NCBI GenBank assembly: GCA_963757805.1
Contig: CAVWSM010000006.1
Coordinates: 744,001-808,000, forward strand
Reading direction: 5' to 3'
From: CAVWSM01 sp963757805
GTDB taxonomy: Bacteria; Actinomycetota; Actinomycetes; Jiangellales; Jiangellaceae
DNA: 64,000 nt
This document shows positions 45,788-54,423 of the stretch, piece by piece (the first letter of the stretch is position 1; each line of letters starts with the position of its first letter). A program made the translations under genes and the position numbers. The notes beneath the pieces were generated by a model. It did no database searches. It was not told the DNA's origin and saw nothing but the letters and a program-made list of their open reading frames with translations.

Positions 45788-46855
45788 CTCCCGCAACCCG
45801 CCTCGTCGTCCGCCGGTCGCCCTGACAGTGCGCCCGGTGCGCCGGTCAATGTCCCGGTGACGCTGAGCTCGACGTTCCACGCCGGTGGCGCCTACGGGTA
45901 CGCCAGAGACGAGAACCCGGTGTGGAGCGCGTACGAGGAGGTGCTGGGCGGCCTCGAAGGCGGGCAGGCTGTCGCGTACGCCTCCGGCATGGCGGCCGTC
46001 ACGGCGATGCTCTCCACGGTGCCAGTCGGTGGCGTGGTCGTCGCACCGGACGGCGCCTACAGCGGCACGCTCGGCCAGCTGCAGCGGCTGCACCACTCGG
46101 GGCGAGTCGTCGTACGCGAGGTCGACATCACCGACACCGAGTCCGTCGCAGCTGCCGCGGAGGGTGCCGCGTTGGTGTGGGTGGAGTCGCCGACCAACCC
46201 ACTCCTCGGTGTCGCCGATCTGCCCGCGGTGATCGCCGCCGGTCATGCCGCCGGTGCCCTGGTCGCCGTCGACAACACGTTTGCGACACCGCTCGGCCAG
46301 CAGCCACTGCGCCTCGGCGCCGACGTCGCGGTGCACAGCGCGACCAAGTATCTGTCCGGGCACTCCGATGTGCTGCTGGGCGTCGCGGTGACGTCCGATG
46401 CAGAGCTGGCCGCCCGGCTCCGCGACGGTCGCGAGCTCGACGGCTCGATCCCCGGCCCCATGGAGACCTGGCTGGCGCTCCGCGGTCTCCGCACCCTGCA
46501 CCTGCGGGTCGAACGCTCCGCCGCCAACGCACTCGAGCTCGCCCGCCGCCTGACCCAACACCCCGCGGTCGCGCGGGTGCGCTACCCCGGCCTACCCGAC
46601 GACCCAGGCCACGCACGTGCCGCCGGCCAGATGCAAGGCTTCGGCTCGATCGTCTCCATCGAGTTGAGGGGTGGCGCCGCAGCAGCAGATGCCGCCACCA
46701 GCGCGTCCCGTCTCTGGATCAACGCCACGAGCCTCGGCGGCGTCGAGTCGTCCTGGGAGCGCCGCCGGCGCTGGCCGTCCGAACCCAAGACGGTGCCCGA
46801 GTCACTGATCCGCCTGAGCGTCGGCGTCGAGGACGTCGAAGACCTCTGGATCTGA
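45772..46855 (+). CDS. PLP-dependent trans-sulfuration enzyme (cystathionine gamma-synthase/lyase family), one frame break
   Basis: About 360 codons. ATG 45772 gives SHELTPATRLVV; the frame breaks near 45815, and the next frame reads AGRPDSAPGAPVNVPVTLSSTFHAGGAYGYARDENP and runs intact to the stop. Family motifs: YASGMAAVTAMLS, VWVESPTNPLLGVADL, AVDNTFATP, and the PLP lysine in VAVHSATKYLSGHSDVL. The C-terminal domain ends PESLIRLSVGVEDVEDLW. It could be a synthase (metB) or lyase; sequence alone does not decide. The start overlaps the hexosaminidase end. Confidence 0.87.
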
Positions 46856-46893
46856 CCTCGACCGGGCTCTCAGCGTGGCGCACGCCGGCTAGC

Positions 46894-47898
46894 TCAGTGC
46901 CCGTGTCGCTCCGGCTTCGCTGACCGCGAGACAAGCTGGCCCAGCGCATCGCCCGGAGTGATCTCACCGCGTACGACGCGGACGACTATCTCCACGATCG
47001 GCATCTCCACACCGTGCTGCTGCGCCAAAGCCAGGATCGGCTCGCAGGACTTCACGCCTTCAGCAACCTGGCGCGTCCCGGCCAGCACCTCCGCGACGGA
47101 CATCCCTCGCCCGAGCTGCTCGCCGAACGTCCGGTTTCGGGCGAGCGGCGAGCTGCAGCTGGCGACGAGGTCGCCAAGTCCTGCCAGCCCGGAGAAGGTC
47201 AGTGGATCGGCGCCCATGACAACTCCGAGACGAGTCGTCTCGGCCAGGCCGCGGGTCATGACCGACGCCTTGGCGTTGTCGCCGAAGCGGAGCCCGTCGG
47301 CCATGCCGACGGCGAGGGCGATGACGTTCTTGGTGGCGCCGCCGAGCTCGACGCCAACGACGTCGGTGTTGGTGTAGGGCCGGAAGTACGGGGTGTGGCA
47401 GGCCTTCTGCAGCAGCTGTGCCACCGACTCGTCGACGCAGGCGACGACACAGGCGGCGGGCTGGCGCTCGGCGATCTCCCGGGAGAGGTTGGGTCCCGAC
47501 ACCACAGCGACCCGCTCGGGCGGTGCACCTGTCACCTCGCGGATCACCTCGCTCATGCGCTCGCGGCTGCCGAGCTCGACGCCCTTCATGAGGCTGACGA
47601 GCACGGCCGACGGCGGCACGTGCGGTGCCCATGCCGACAGGTTGGCGCGCAATGTCTGGGCGGGTACCGCAAGCACAACGAAGTCGGCACCGTCGAGTGC
47701 TGCACGGGGATCGTTGGTGGCGACCACGCCGGCTGGGATCTCGATTTTCGGCAGGTAGTCGGGGTTTTCTCGCGTCGAGGTGATCAGCTCCACGAGCTCC
47801 GGTCGCCGCCCCCACAGCATCACGTCGGTGCCGGCGTCGGCGAGCACGATGGAGAACGTCGTGCCCCAGGACCCGGCGCCGAACACCGCTGCGCGCAT
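46894..47898 (-). CDS. gpsA: Glycerol-3-phosphate dehydrogenase [NAD(P)+]
   Basis: 334 aa. Makes sn-glycerol 3-phosphate for phospholipids. The Rossmann start is MRAAVFGAGSWGTTFSIVLAD. Also LVSLMKGVELGSRERMSEVI, VVSGPNLSREIAERQPAAC, catalytic Lys in VELGGATKNVIALAVGMADGL, and the closing GDLVASCSSPLARNRTFGE. It overlaps the plsC stop by one base, giving a plsC-gpsA lipid pair. Confidence 0.96.
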   Translation of the reverse strand: MRAAVFGAGSWGTTFSIVLADAGTDVMLWGRRPELVELITSTRENPDYLPKIEIPAGVVATNDPRAALDGADFVVLAVPAQTLRANLSAWAPHVPPSAVLVSLMKGVELGSRERMSEVIREVTGAPPERVAVVSGPNLSREIAERQPAACVVACVDESVAQLLQKACHTPYFRPYTNTDVVGVELGGATKNVIALAVGMADGLRFGDNAKASVMTRGLAETTRLGVVMGADPLTFSGLAGLGDLVASCSSPLARNRTFGEQLGRGMSVAEVLAGTRQVAEGVKSCEPILALAQQHGVEMPIVEIVVRVVRGEITPGDALGQLVSRSAKPERHGH

Positions 47899-48686
47899 CA
47901 GGACTGCCCTGCCGCCGCGTCGCCGGAGTCGGCCTGGGTGGGCTTGCGATCGGGGCGCCCCGTGCGGGCAACTCCGGCACGGGCCGGGTCGAATCGCACC
48001 GCCGGCGCCTTCTCACCGCGCAGGATCTCGAGCTGACCGGTGATGCGATCCATGATGCGATCCGTTGCCGCGCGCAGCAGCTCGCTGGTGACCGGCTTGT
48101 CGCGCAGGTCATCGAGGTCGACCGGCGGTCCGGCGAGCATGCGGATGGTCGGGCGCGGAACCAGGTGCGGCAACTTGGCATAAGGCGGGAGCAGATCCTG
48201 TGCACCCCACTGCGCGATCGGGATCACCGGCGCGCCGGTGGCCAGCGCGATACGAGCCGCGCCGGTCTTGCCGACCATTGGCCACAGATCCGGGTCCCGG
48301 GTGATCGTCCCCTCCGGGTAGACGCCGACGCACTCCCCCGCCTTGACCGCGGCGACGGCGGCCGAGAACGCGTGCGCCGCACCGGACGACTCCCGCTCCA
48401 CCGGGATCTGGCCGCAGCCGGCGACGATGCGCCCCAGCACTGGCACCGTGAACAGGCTCTTCTTCGCCAGGTAGCGCGGCACGATGCCGTTGTCCCACAG
48501 GAAGTGCCCGAACAAGACCGGGTCGACGTACGAGATGTGGTTGACGACCGCGACGAACCCGCCCTCGGACGGCAGGTGCTCGACGCCCCGCCAGTCGCGC
48601 TTGGTGATCACCATGAGTGGCGGGCGCAGGATCGCCACGACGGTCTTGTAGTACCCGCTGACTGGCACCCGTTTCGGTTGCGGCAC
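47898..48686 (-). CDS. plsC: 1-acyl-sn-glycerol-3-phosphate acyltransferase (PlsC family)
   Basis: 262 aa. Acylates lysophosphatidate. Acyltransferase motif I is NHISYVDPVLFG (N/H-x4-D), then RYLAKKSLFTVPVLG, IPVERESS, motif III GVYPEGTITRD, and motif IV GAPVIPIAQWG. The C-terminus carries a disordered basic tail (RPDRKPTQADSGD). GTG 48686 has GGAG six bases upstream. It is read with gpsA, which supplies the glycerol phosphate backbone. Confidence 0.92.
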   Translation of the reverse strand: MPQPKRVPVSGYYKTVVAILRPPLMVITKRDWRGVEHLPSEGGFVAVVNHISYVDPVLFGHFLWDNGIVPRYLAKKSLFTVPVLGRIVAGCGQIPVERESSGAAHAFSAAVAAVKAGECVGVYPEGTITRDPDLWPMVGKTGAARIALATGAPVIPIAQWGAQDLLPPYAKLPHLVPRPTIRMLAGPPVDLDDLRDKPVTSELLRAATDRIMDRITGQLEILRGEKAPAVRFDPARAGVARTGRPDRKPTQADSGDAAAGQS

Positions 48687-48765
48687 CTGGACTCCCGTCA
48701 CCCGGGCCCGCCGTCGCCGGCCGGGCTCCCGTCTTGCTGTATCGCCGGAGTCTAGGCTGCCGGAC

Positions 48766-48984
48766 GTGCAGGCAACCGTACGCACCTACGATCCGGTTAC
48801 GCAGTCGGGCACCGTGCTGCTCGACGACGACGGGGCGGAGATCCCGTTCGACTCCTCCGCCTTCGCTGTAGGTGGCCTGCGGCACGTGCGGCTCGGTCAG
48901 CGTGTGCGGCTGCGCACCGAAGGGTCCGGCGAGGCCTTGCGGATCACTGGGCTCACCCTCGTGACGCTGCCGCTGCCCGACTAG
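48766..48984 (+). CDS. Cold-shock-like (CSD) small protein
   Basis: 72 aa, MQATVRTYDPVTQSGTVLLD... It resembles a reduced cold-shock OB fold (first strand with G-T-V, then DGAEIPFDSSAFAVGGLRHVRLGQRVRLRTEG) but lacks the aromatic RNP1 KGFGFI, so nucleic-acid binding is uncertain. GTG start with little spacer. It is divergent from plsC and converges on hupB across a hairpin. In actinobacteria such genes are often annotated as cold-shock protein. Confidence 0.78.
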   Translation: MQATVRTYDPVTQSGTVLLDDDGAEIPFDSSAFAVGGLRHVRLGQRVRLRTEGSGEALRITGLTLVTLPLPD

Positions 48985-49000
48985 GCGGCACGGCGACGCC

Positions 49001-49048
49001 CAGGGGCACACCTGCCACACACGCTGGTGTGGACGCAGTGCGCCCCTG
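49001..49048. terminator. Hairpin between the convergent cold-shock-like gene and hupB
   Basis: AGGGGC (49002-49007) pairs with GCCCCT (49042-49047), with an inner CACAC/GTGTG stem. Probably a bidirectional terminator; no T tract. Confidence 0.5.
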
Positions 49049-49080
49049 AGCGGAGACGTGCTTTCGGTCGTGCCGAACGC

Positions 49081-49608
<528 letters not shown>

Positions 49609-49789
49609 AGCTTCCCCTCCGGAACGCGTAGGCCGGCGCTCGATCCTTTCGCACGCTATGCACTTCCGCACGTCATGACAACGACCTTGGGCTGTGTTTC
49701 GCAGAAGTCGTACGGATTTCTTGCGCTGCGGCAGCCGAAAACCGTTGCTGGGGCGGGGTTTGGCATGCCCTGCAGGGGGAAGCTAGTGC

Positions 49790-50395
49790 TCAGGTGGCCG
49801 TGCGGACCGGCAGGGTCGCTGGCTTGAACGAGGGTCGCGACGACTCGAATGCGGTGATCGCATCCTCGTGGCGCAGAGTCAGACCGATGTCGTCGAGGCC
49901 TTCCATGAGGCGCCAGCGGGTGTAGTCATCGATCTCGAACGGCGCGATCAGCTCGCCTGCACGGACTTCCCGGGCAGTCAGATCGACCGTAACCGGGGTG
50001 CTCGGATCCGCCTCGATGATCTGCCAGAGCAGCTCGATGACGTCCTGTGACACCTCGGCGGTGAGCAGACCGGCCTTTCCGGAGTTGCCGCGGAAGATAT
50101 CGGCGAACCGTGAGCTGAGGACGACCTTGAACCCATAGTCCTGCAGCGCCCACACCGCGTGCTCCCGCGACGACCCGGTGCCGAAATCCGGTCCGGCCAC
50201 GAGCACCGAGACGCCTTGGTACTCCGGCCGATTCAGGACGAACGTCGGGTCGTGACGCCAGGCCGCGAAACAGCCGTCCGCGAACCCCGTACGCGTCACG
50301 CGTTTGAGGTATTCCGCCGGCACGATCTGGTCGGTGTCGACGTTGCTGCGGCGCAGCGGTGCGGCCGTGCCCGTGTGGCTGACGAACTGCTGCAT
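49790..50395 (-). CDS. leuD: 3-isopropylmalate dehydratase small subunit
   Basis: 201 aa. Swivel domain of isopropylmalate isomerase in leucine synthesis. It has MQQFVSHTGTAAPLRRSNVDTDQIVP, then GPDFGTGSSREHAVWALQDYGF, RFADIFRGNSGKAGLL. ATG 50395 is 5 bp after the leuC stop. The subunits act as a LeuCD dimer. Confidence 0.96.
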   Translation of the reverse strand: MQQFVSHTGTAAPLRRSNVDTDQIVPAEYLKRVTRTGFADGCFAAWRHDPTFVLNRPEYQGVSVLVAGPDFGTGSSREHAVWALQDYGFKVVLSSRFADIFRGNSGKAGLLTAEVSQDVIELLWQIIEADPSTPVTVDLTAREVRAGELIAPFEIDDYTRWRLMEGLDDIGLTLRHEDAITAFESSRPSFKPATLPVRTAT

Positions 50396-50400
50396 GGGGG

Positions 50401-51831
50401 TCAGGCCTCCGTCGTGACGAGCTCGGGCAGATCGGTGGGAGCCGCCAGATGTCCGGTCACAGCAGTTGCTGCGGCAACAAGCGGAGACACGAGGTGCGTG
50501 CGACCACCCTTGCCCTGCCGACCCTCGAAGTTGCGGTTGGACGTGGACGCGCTGCGCTCGCCGGGGCTGAGCTGGTCGGGGTTCATGCCCAGACACATTG
50601 AACAGCCGGCAGCCCGCCACTCGGCACCTGCGTCGAGGAAGATCTTGTCGAGACCCTCGGACTCGGCTTGCAGCCGCACGCGCGCGGATCCCGGCACCAC
50701 CAACATGCGTACGGAGTCCGCGACGTGACGGCCGTGCAGCACCGCAGCGGCCGCGCGCAGGTCCTCGATGCGACCGTTGGTGCAGGACCCGAGGAAGACG
50801 GTGTCGACCGCGATCTCACGCATCGGAGTCCCAGCAGTCAGCGCCATGTATTCGAGCGCGCGCTCGGCGGTGTGCCGCGCGACTGGGTCGGCCAGCTCGG
50901 CCGGATCAGGGACGTTGGCGCCGAGCGGGACGCCTTGGCCAGGGTTGGTGCCCCATGTCACGTAGGGCGTCAGCGTTTCGGCGTCGAGGACGACTTCGGC
51001 ATCGAAGTCGGCGTCATCGTCGGAAACCAGCGTGCGCCAGTAGGCCACGGCCGCGTCCCAGTCGTCGCCCTGCGGCGCGTGCGGGCGGCCTTGGAGGTAG
51101 TCGAACGTCGTGTCGTCGGGCGCGACCATGCCTGCCCGTGCACCTGCCTCGATCGACATGTTGCAGATCGTCATCCGGGCTTCCATGGACAGCGCGCGGA
51201 TCGCCTCGCCGCGGTATTCCAGCACGTAGCCTTGGCCACCGCCCGTACCAATCTTGGCGATGACCGCCAGGATGATGTCCTTGGCGGTGACGCCCTCCTT
51301 GAGCCCACCGTTGACCGTGATCGCCATGGTCTTGAACGGCCTGAGCGGCAGCGTCTGTGTCGCGAGCACGTGCTCGACCTCGGACGTGCCGATGCCGAAG
51401 GCCAGGGCGCCGAACGCCCCGTGTGTCGACGTGTGCGAGTCGCCGCAGACGATCGTGAGGCCGGGCTGGGTCAGGCCCAGCTGTGGGCCGACGACGTGCA
51501 CGATGCCCTGGTCGACGTCACCCAGCGAATGCAGCCGGATGCCGAACTCGGTCGCGTTGCGGCGCAGCGTCTCGATCTGCGTGCGCGAGACAGGGTCGGC
51601 GATCGGCTTGTCGATGTCGAGCGTCGGGGTGTTGTGGTCTTCGGTCGCGATGGTCAGATCGGGGCGACGGACCCCACGGCCGGCGAGCCGAAGTCCGTCG
51701 AACGCCTGCGGGCTGGTCACCTCGTGCACGAGGTGCAGGTCGATGTAGAGGAGGTCGGGCTCACCCTCGGCGCGGCGCACGATGTGCGCGTCCCAGACCT
51801 TCTCGGCGAGCGTCCTGCCCTGGCCTGCCAT
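50401..51831 (-). CDS. leuC: 3-isopropylmalate dehydratase large subunit
   Basis: 476 aa [4Fe-4S] aconitase-family enzyme. It starts GRTLAEKVWDAHIV; substrate and cluster motifs are IVCGDSHTSTHGAFGALAFGIG, VFLGSCTNGRIEDLRAAA (first Cys) and AGCSMCLGMNPDQL (two Cys), then STSNRNFEGRQGKGGRTHLVSP. Complete and in frame. It is first gene of leuCD, divergent from the IclR-type regulator. Confidence 0.97.
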   Translation of the reverse strand: MAGQGRTLAEKVWDAHIVRRAEGEPDLLYIDLHLVHEVTSPQAFDGLRLAGRGVRRPDLTIATEDHNTPTLDIDKPIADPVSRTQIETLRRNATEFGIRLHSLGDVDQGIVHVVGPQLGLTQPGLTIVCGDSHTSTHGAFGALAFGIGTSEVEHVLATQTLPLRPFKTMAITVNGGLKEGVTAKDIILAVIAKIGTGGGQGYVLEYRGEAIRALSMEARMTICNMSIEAGARAGMVAPDDTTFDYLQGRPHAPQGDDWDAAVAYWRTLVSDDDADFDAEVVLDAETLTPYVTWGTNPGQGVPLGANVPDPAELADPVARHTAERALEYMALTAGTPMREIAVDTVFLGSCTNGRIEDLRAAAAVLHGRHVADSVRMLVVPGSARVRLQAESEGLDKIFLDAGAEWRAAGCSMCLGMNPDQLSPGERSASTSNRNFEGRQGKGGRTHLVSPLVAAATAVTGHLAAPTDLPELVTTEA

Positions 51832-51885
51832 TCGTCGTCGCTTCCTTCCGACACCGTCTCAGAAGTGTCCGATGATCTGACTTGC

Positions 51886-51902
51886 GTCTCGCATCCCGAG
51901 AC
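51886..51902. promoter_or_regulatory. Palindrome in the leuC-iclR divergent region
   Basis: GTCTCG-CATCC-CGAGAC (6-bp perfect arms) lies in the 85 bp between leuC and the IclR-type gene, 14 bp before the latter's ATG. A candidate operator for that regulator, controlling itself and leuCD. Confidence 0.5.
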
Positions 51903-51916
51903 GGCAATATCAAGCC

Positions 51917-52642
51917 ATGGACAACTCTAGCGGAGTCGGCGTCCTTGACAAGGCTGCCCTCGTCCTCTCTGCGCTCGAAGCCGGACCGGCCACCCTCGCC
52001 AACCTCGTCCAGTCCACCGGCCTGGCCCGTCCGACGGCCCACCGCCTCGCGGTGGCCCTCGAGCACCACCGGCTGGTGAGTCGCGACCTGCAGGGCCGGT
52101 TCGTGCTCGGACCGCGGCTCGGGGAGCTCGCCGCCGCCGCCGGCGAGGACCGCCTGCTGGCCGCCGCCGGCCCCGTGCTGTCCCGGCTGCGCGACCAGAC
52201 CGGCGAGAGCGCGCAGCTGTTCCGCCGCCAAGGGGACCTGCGCATCTGCGTCGCCGCTGCGGAGCGACCGAGCGGGCTGCGCGACACGATCCCGGTCGGC
52301 AGCACGCTCACCATGCTCGCCGGCTCGGCTGCGCAGGTGCTGCTCGCCTGGGAGGAGCCGGAGCGCATGCACCGTGGTCTGCACGGCGCCCGCTTCAACG
52401 CGACCATGCTGTCTGCCGTACGGCGGCGCGGCTGGGCGCAGAGCGTGGGCGAACGCGAGCCTGGCGTCGCCTCGGTTTCAGCGCCCATCCGCTCGCAGAG
52501 TGGCAAGGTGATCGCCGCGGTCTCCGTGTCCGGACCGATCGAGCGGCTTACTCGGCAGCCCGGGCGCCTGCACGCCCACTCGATATTGTCGGCCGCCGAC
52601 CGGCTCACGGAGTCGATGCGTCGGCTGGACGAGTCAGCCTGA
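51917..52642 (+). CDS. IclR-family regulator, NdgR-like
   Basis: 241 aa. The N-terminal winged helix reads VLDKAALVLSALEAGPATLANLVQ, then LARPTAHRLAVALEHHRLVSRD. The C-terminal effector domain includes GPRLGELAAAAGEDRL, VGSTLTMLAGSAAQVLLAW, VRRRGWAQSVGEREPGVASVSAP. Divergent from leuCD and followed by tRNA-Glu/Gln and gltX, exactly the site of NdgR (amino-acid regulator) in Streptomyces. By synteny it should control leucine synthesis; the target sites are inferred. Confidence 0.9.
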   Translation: MDNSSGVGVLDKAALVLSALEAGPATLANLVQSTGLARPTAHRLAVALEHHRLVSRDLQGRFVLGPRLGELAAAAGEDRLLAAAGPVLSRLRDQTGESAQLFRRQGDLRICVAAAERPSGLRDTIPVGSTLTMLAGSAAQVLLAWEEPERMHRGLHGARFNATMLSAVRRRGWAQSVGEREPGVASVSAPIRSQSGKVIAAVSVSGPIERLTRQPGRLHAHSILSAADRLTESMRRLDESA

Positions 52643-52662
52643 CCTACGGACGGCCGGGGGGT

Positions 52663-52680
52663 CCGGGGGGTTGCCCCCGG
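52663..52680 (+). terminator. GC hairpin after the IclR-type gene
   Basis: CCGGGGG/CCCCCGG stem 20 bp past the stop, without a T tract. Confidence 0.45.
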
Positions 52681-52692
52681 CAGACATAGCGA

Positions 52693-52737
52693 AGGGCCTG
52701 TCGGGAAGGAGGCGCAGCCTCCGACCAGACAGACCCT
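52693..52737 (-). terminator. Long hairpin downstream of tRNA-Glu
   Basis: AGGG-CTGTC-GG-GGAGGC pairs with GCCTCC-CC-GACAG-CCCT around TGC, 7 bp beyond the tRNA-Glu 3' end on the minus strand. Terminator or processing stem. Confidence 0.6.
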
Positions 52738-52743
52738 GACCCG

Positions 52744-52816
52744 TAGCCCCGACCGGATTCGAACCGGCGCTACCGCCTTGAGAGGGCGGCGTGCTAGGCC
52801 GCTACACAACGGGGCC
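52744..52816 (-). tRNA. tRNA-Glu (anticodon CTC)
   Basis: The minus strand folds as a cloverleaf: acceptor GGCCCCG/CGGGGCT, D arm with TAGCGGCCTAGCA, anticodon stem CCGCC/GGCGG with CTC, T arm CCGG-TTCGAAT-CCGG, discriminator A. The CCA end is not encoded. Same strand as tRNA-Gln and gltX. Confidence 0.95.
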
Positions 52817-52877
52817 GTGCGACGCAGTGTCGCGAACCGGAACTTTACCGCATGGCGTGCGGTAGCTCCCAATTCCG

Positions 52878-52949
52878 CTGGGGTACCAGGACTCGAACCT
52901 AGACTAACGGAGCCAGAATCCGTCGGGCTGCCAATTACCCCATACCCCA
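52878..52949 (-). tRNA. tRNA-Gln (anticodon CTG)
   Basis: Minus strand: acceptor TGGGGTA/TACCCCA, D loop ATTGGCAG, anticodon loop TTCTGGC with CTG, T arm TTCGAGT, discriminator G. The CCA end is not encoded. Pairing with gltX is common, because many actinobacterial GluRS also charge tRNA-Gln for later amidation. Confidence 0.94.
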
Positions 52950-53047
52950 AGGGCTTCAGCCCTGCCGGGCTGTTGACCGGGTATGAGGATAGCCGCACCC
53001 CGGCAGTCCGACCAAACCGCATCCAGCCGCGGCACAGGTGACGCGAA

Positions 53048-54085
53048 TCACCAGGGTCTCGGCGGTTCGGGCTTGGCGTATGACGTCACGGTGGCCGCCT
53101 TGCGCCGCCTGGCCAGGCGCAGGGCCAGCCAGGCGAACAGCACCATCGTCGCGATGTCGTACACGACGTATGACCATGGCGTGTCCGTGACCGTCAGAGC
53201 GTCGTCGACCTGGTCGAAGGCCGCCGCCACGAGGAAGACCACCGCGTTGTTGACGACGTGCATGGCGATCGACGCCTCGAGTCCGCCGGTGCGGATCACC
53301 AGAAACGCGGCGACCAGCCCGAACGCGGTCCGGTCGATGAACAGTGCCGGGCTCTGGCCCGCACCGTGCGCAAACCCGAAGGCTACGGACGTGACCGCCG
53401 CCGCGAACCATGGCGTACGCACCCACGCGCCCAGCGCCTGCATGACGTAGCCGCGGAACGCGTACTCCTCCCCCGCCGCCTGCAGCGGAGTCGTCAGCAG
53501 CACCACGACCGCGAAGCCCAACCAGGTCGACAGCGCCACGGAGTCGACCTCCGCAGCCCCCTCGTCCACGGGCAGGAGAAGTGACCCGGCGTACGACAGG
53601 ACAAGGACGCCCAGCGCCAGCAGCCCCATCCGCCAGAGCAGCGACCAGCGCATCCGCGCCGCCACTGAGGCGAGCCACCCTGGGCGCAGCCGGTGACCGG
53701 CGAGGAGGGCGAGCATCGCGGCGGGGATGAGCATCGCGAGCATGAGGTTGGTCGTCAGAAGCGCCCAGGGCGTCACGTCGGTCCCGTAGCGGTCGAGCAC
53801 CCGGTCGAACGGGTCGCCGGTGGCCGCCGACTCGATGAGGAGGCCGATGATCGTCGCCGCAATCGTCAGGGTCACAAAGGTGACCACCAGCACGGCCAGG
53901 CCCACCAGCGGCCGCCACCACCGGTAGTCACGGGTCCGCAGGATGCGGTGGTACGGCTGCGGTTCAGCGTGCGGCTCCGGGCGCGGTGCCTGCGCCGCTG
54001 GGGCGCCCCACGGTGCCCCTGGAACCGCTGGGGCGCCCCAGGGCTGCTCGGGACTGCCGCTCGGCACCGCGTACGGGTCGCTCAC
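53048..54085 (-). CDS. CPBP-family intramembrane metalloprotease
   Basis: 345 aa. N-terminal Pro/Gln/Gly-rich cytoplasmic part (PWGAP repeated) to about residue 55, then eight or so helices. The CPBP (Abi) motifs are present: QAAGEEYAFRGYVM (E-E-x3-R), VAFGFAHG (His), and IAMHVVNNAVV (His). Relatives include type II CAAX protease and bacteriocin-immunity proteins; the substrate is unknown. GGGGCGCCCC occurs twice in the PWGAP-coding stretch. It lies upstream of the tRNAs on the same strand. Confidence 0.88.
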   Translation of the reverse strand: MSDPYAVPSGSPEQPWGAPAVPGAPWGAPAAQAPRPEPHAEPQPYHRILRTRDYRWWRPLVGLAVLVVTFVTLTIAATIIGLLIESAATGDPFDRVLDRYGTDVTPWALLTTNLMLAMLIPAAMLALLAGHRLRPGWLASVAARMRWSLLWRMGLLALGVLVLSYAGSLLLPVDEGAAEVDSVALSTWLGFAVVVLLTTPLQAAGEEYAFRGYVMQALGAWVRTPWFAAAVTSVAFGFAHGAGQSPALFIDRTAFGLVAAFLVIRTGGLEASIAMHVVNNAVVFLVAAAFDQVDDALTVTDTPWSYVVYDIATMVLFAWLALRLARRRKAATVTSYAKPEPPRPW

Positions 54086-54339
54086 GCGGGGAGCGTAACC
54101 GCCGACTCCCCATGGACGCCTGCGCCGGCCGCACCTTGGATCGGCAGCTGCCGGGGCAGGGTGGTCACCGGCGCGGTGCGTTCCCGCACCACCAACCGGA
54201 AGCCGACCCCGCGCACCGACACCACCCGCAGCCCGTCGGCGACCGAGAGCCGCCGTCGCAGCCGCTTGATCGCGGAGACCACCTGAAGAAGGCAGGGTGC
54301 TGACCGAGGCGGATTCGACGTCGTAAGGGAGGCCATCAC
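54082..54339 (-). pseudogene. Remnant of an OmpR-type winged-helix gene
   Basis: The minus strand encodes QVVSAIKRLRRRLSVADGLR then VVSVRGVGFRLVV, the last two strands and recognition helix of an OmpR/PhoB-type DNA-binding domain (compare V-x2-I-x-R-L-R-x-K-L ... T-V-R-G-V-G-Y-R-L). Nothing resembling the first half of the domain lies upstream; repeat family 1 copy C begins there instead. A longer tail (TAPVTTLPRQLPIQG...) follows. It reads as a truncated gene, or as a small open frame that borrows this fold. Its stop overlaps the CPBP start by 4 nt. Confidence 0.5.
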
Positions 54340-54411
54340 AAGGACTTCCCCCGCCCCGACAGGCTCACAGGCCTGGCGGTGCGGGGGAAGTCCTGCTGGA
54401 CGTGGTCATTC
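54329..54411. repeat. Structured repeat family 1, copy C
   Basis: GAGGCCATCACAAGGACTT ... AAGTCCTGCTGGACGTGGTCATT. The arms AGGACTTCCCCCGC and GCGGGGGAAGTCCT pair over 14 bp without a mismatch, with an inner CAGG/CCTG. Starts 12 bp beyond the gltX stop, same orientation as copies A and B. Confidence 0.87.
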
Positions 54412-54423
54412 CGGCGCAGGCCG

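Noticed and set aside
54000..54050. Repeated GGGGCGCCCC in the CPBP gene as a regulatory repeat
   Set aside because: It is the coding result of PWGAP repeats in the protein.
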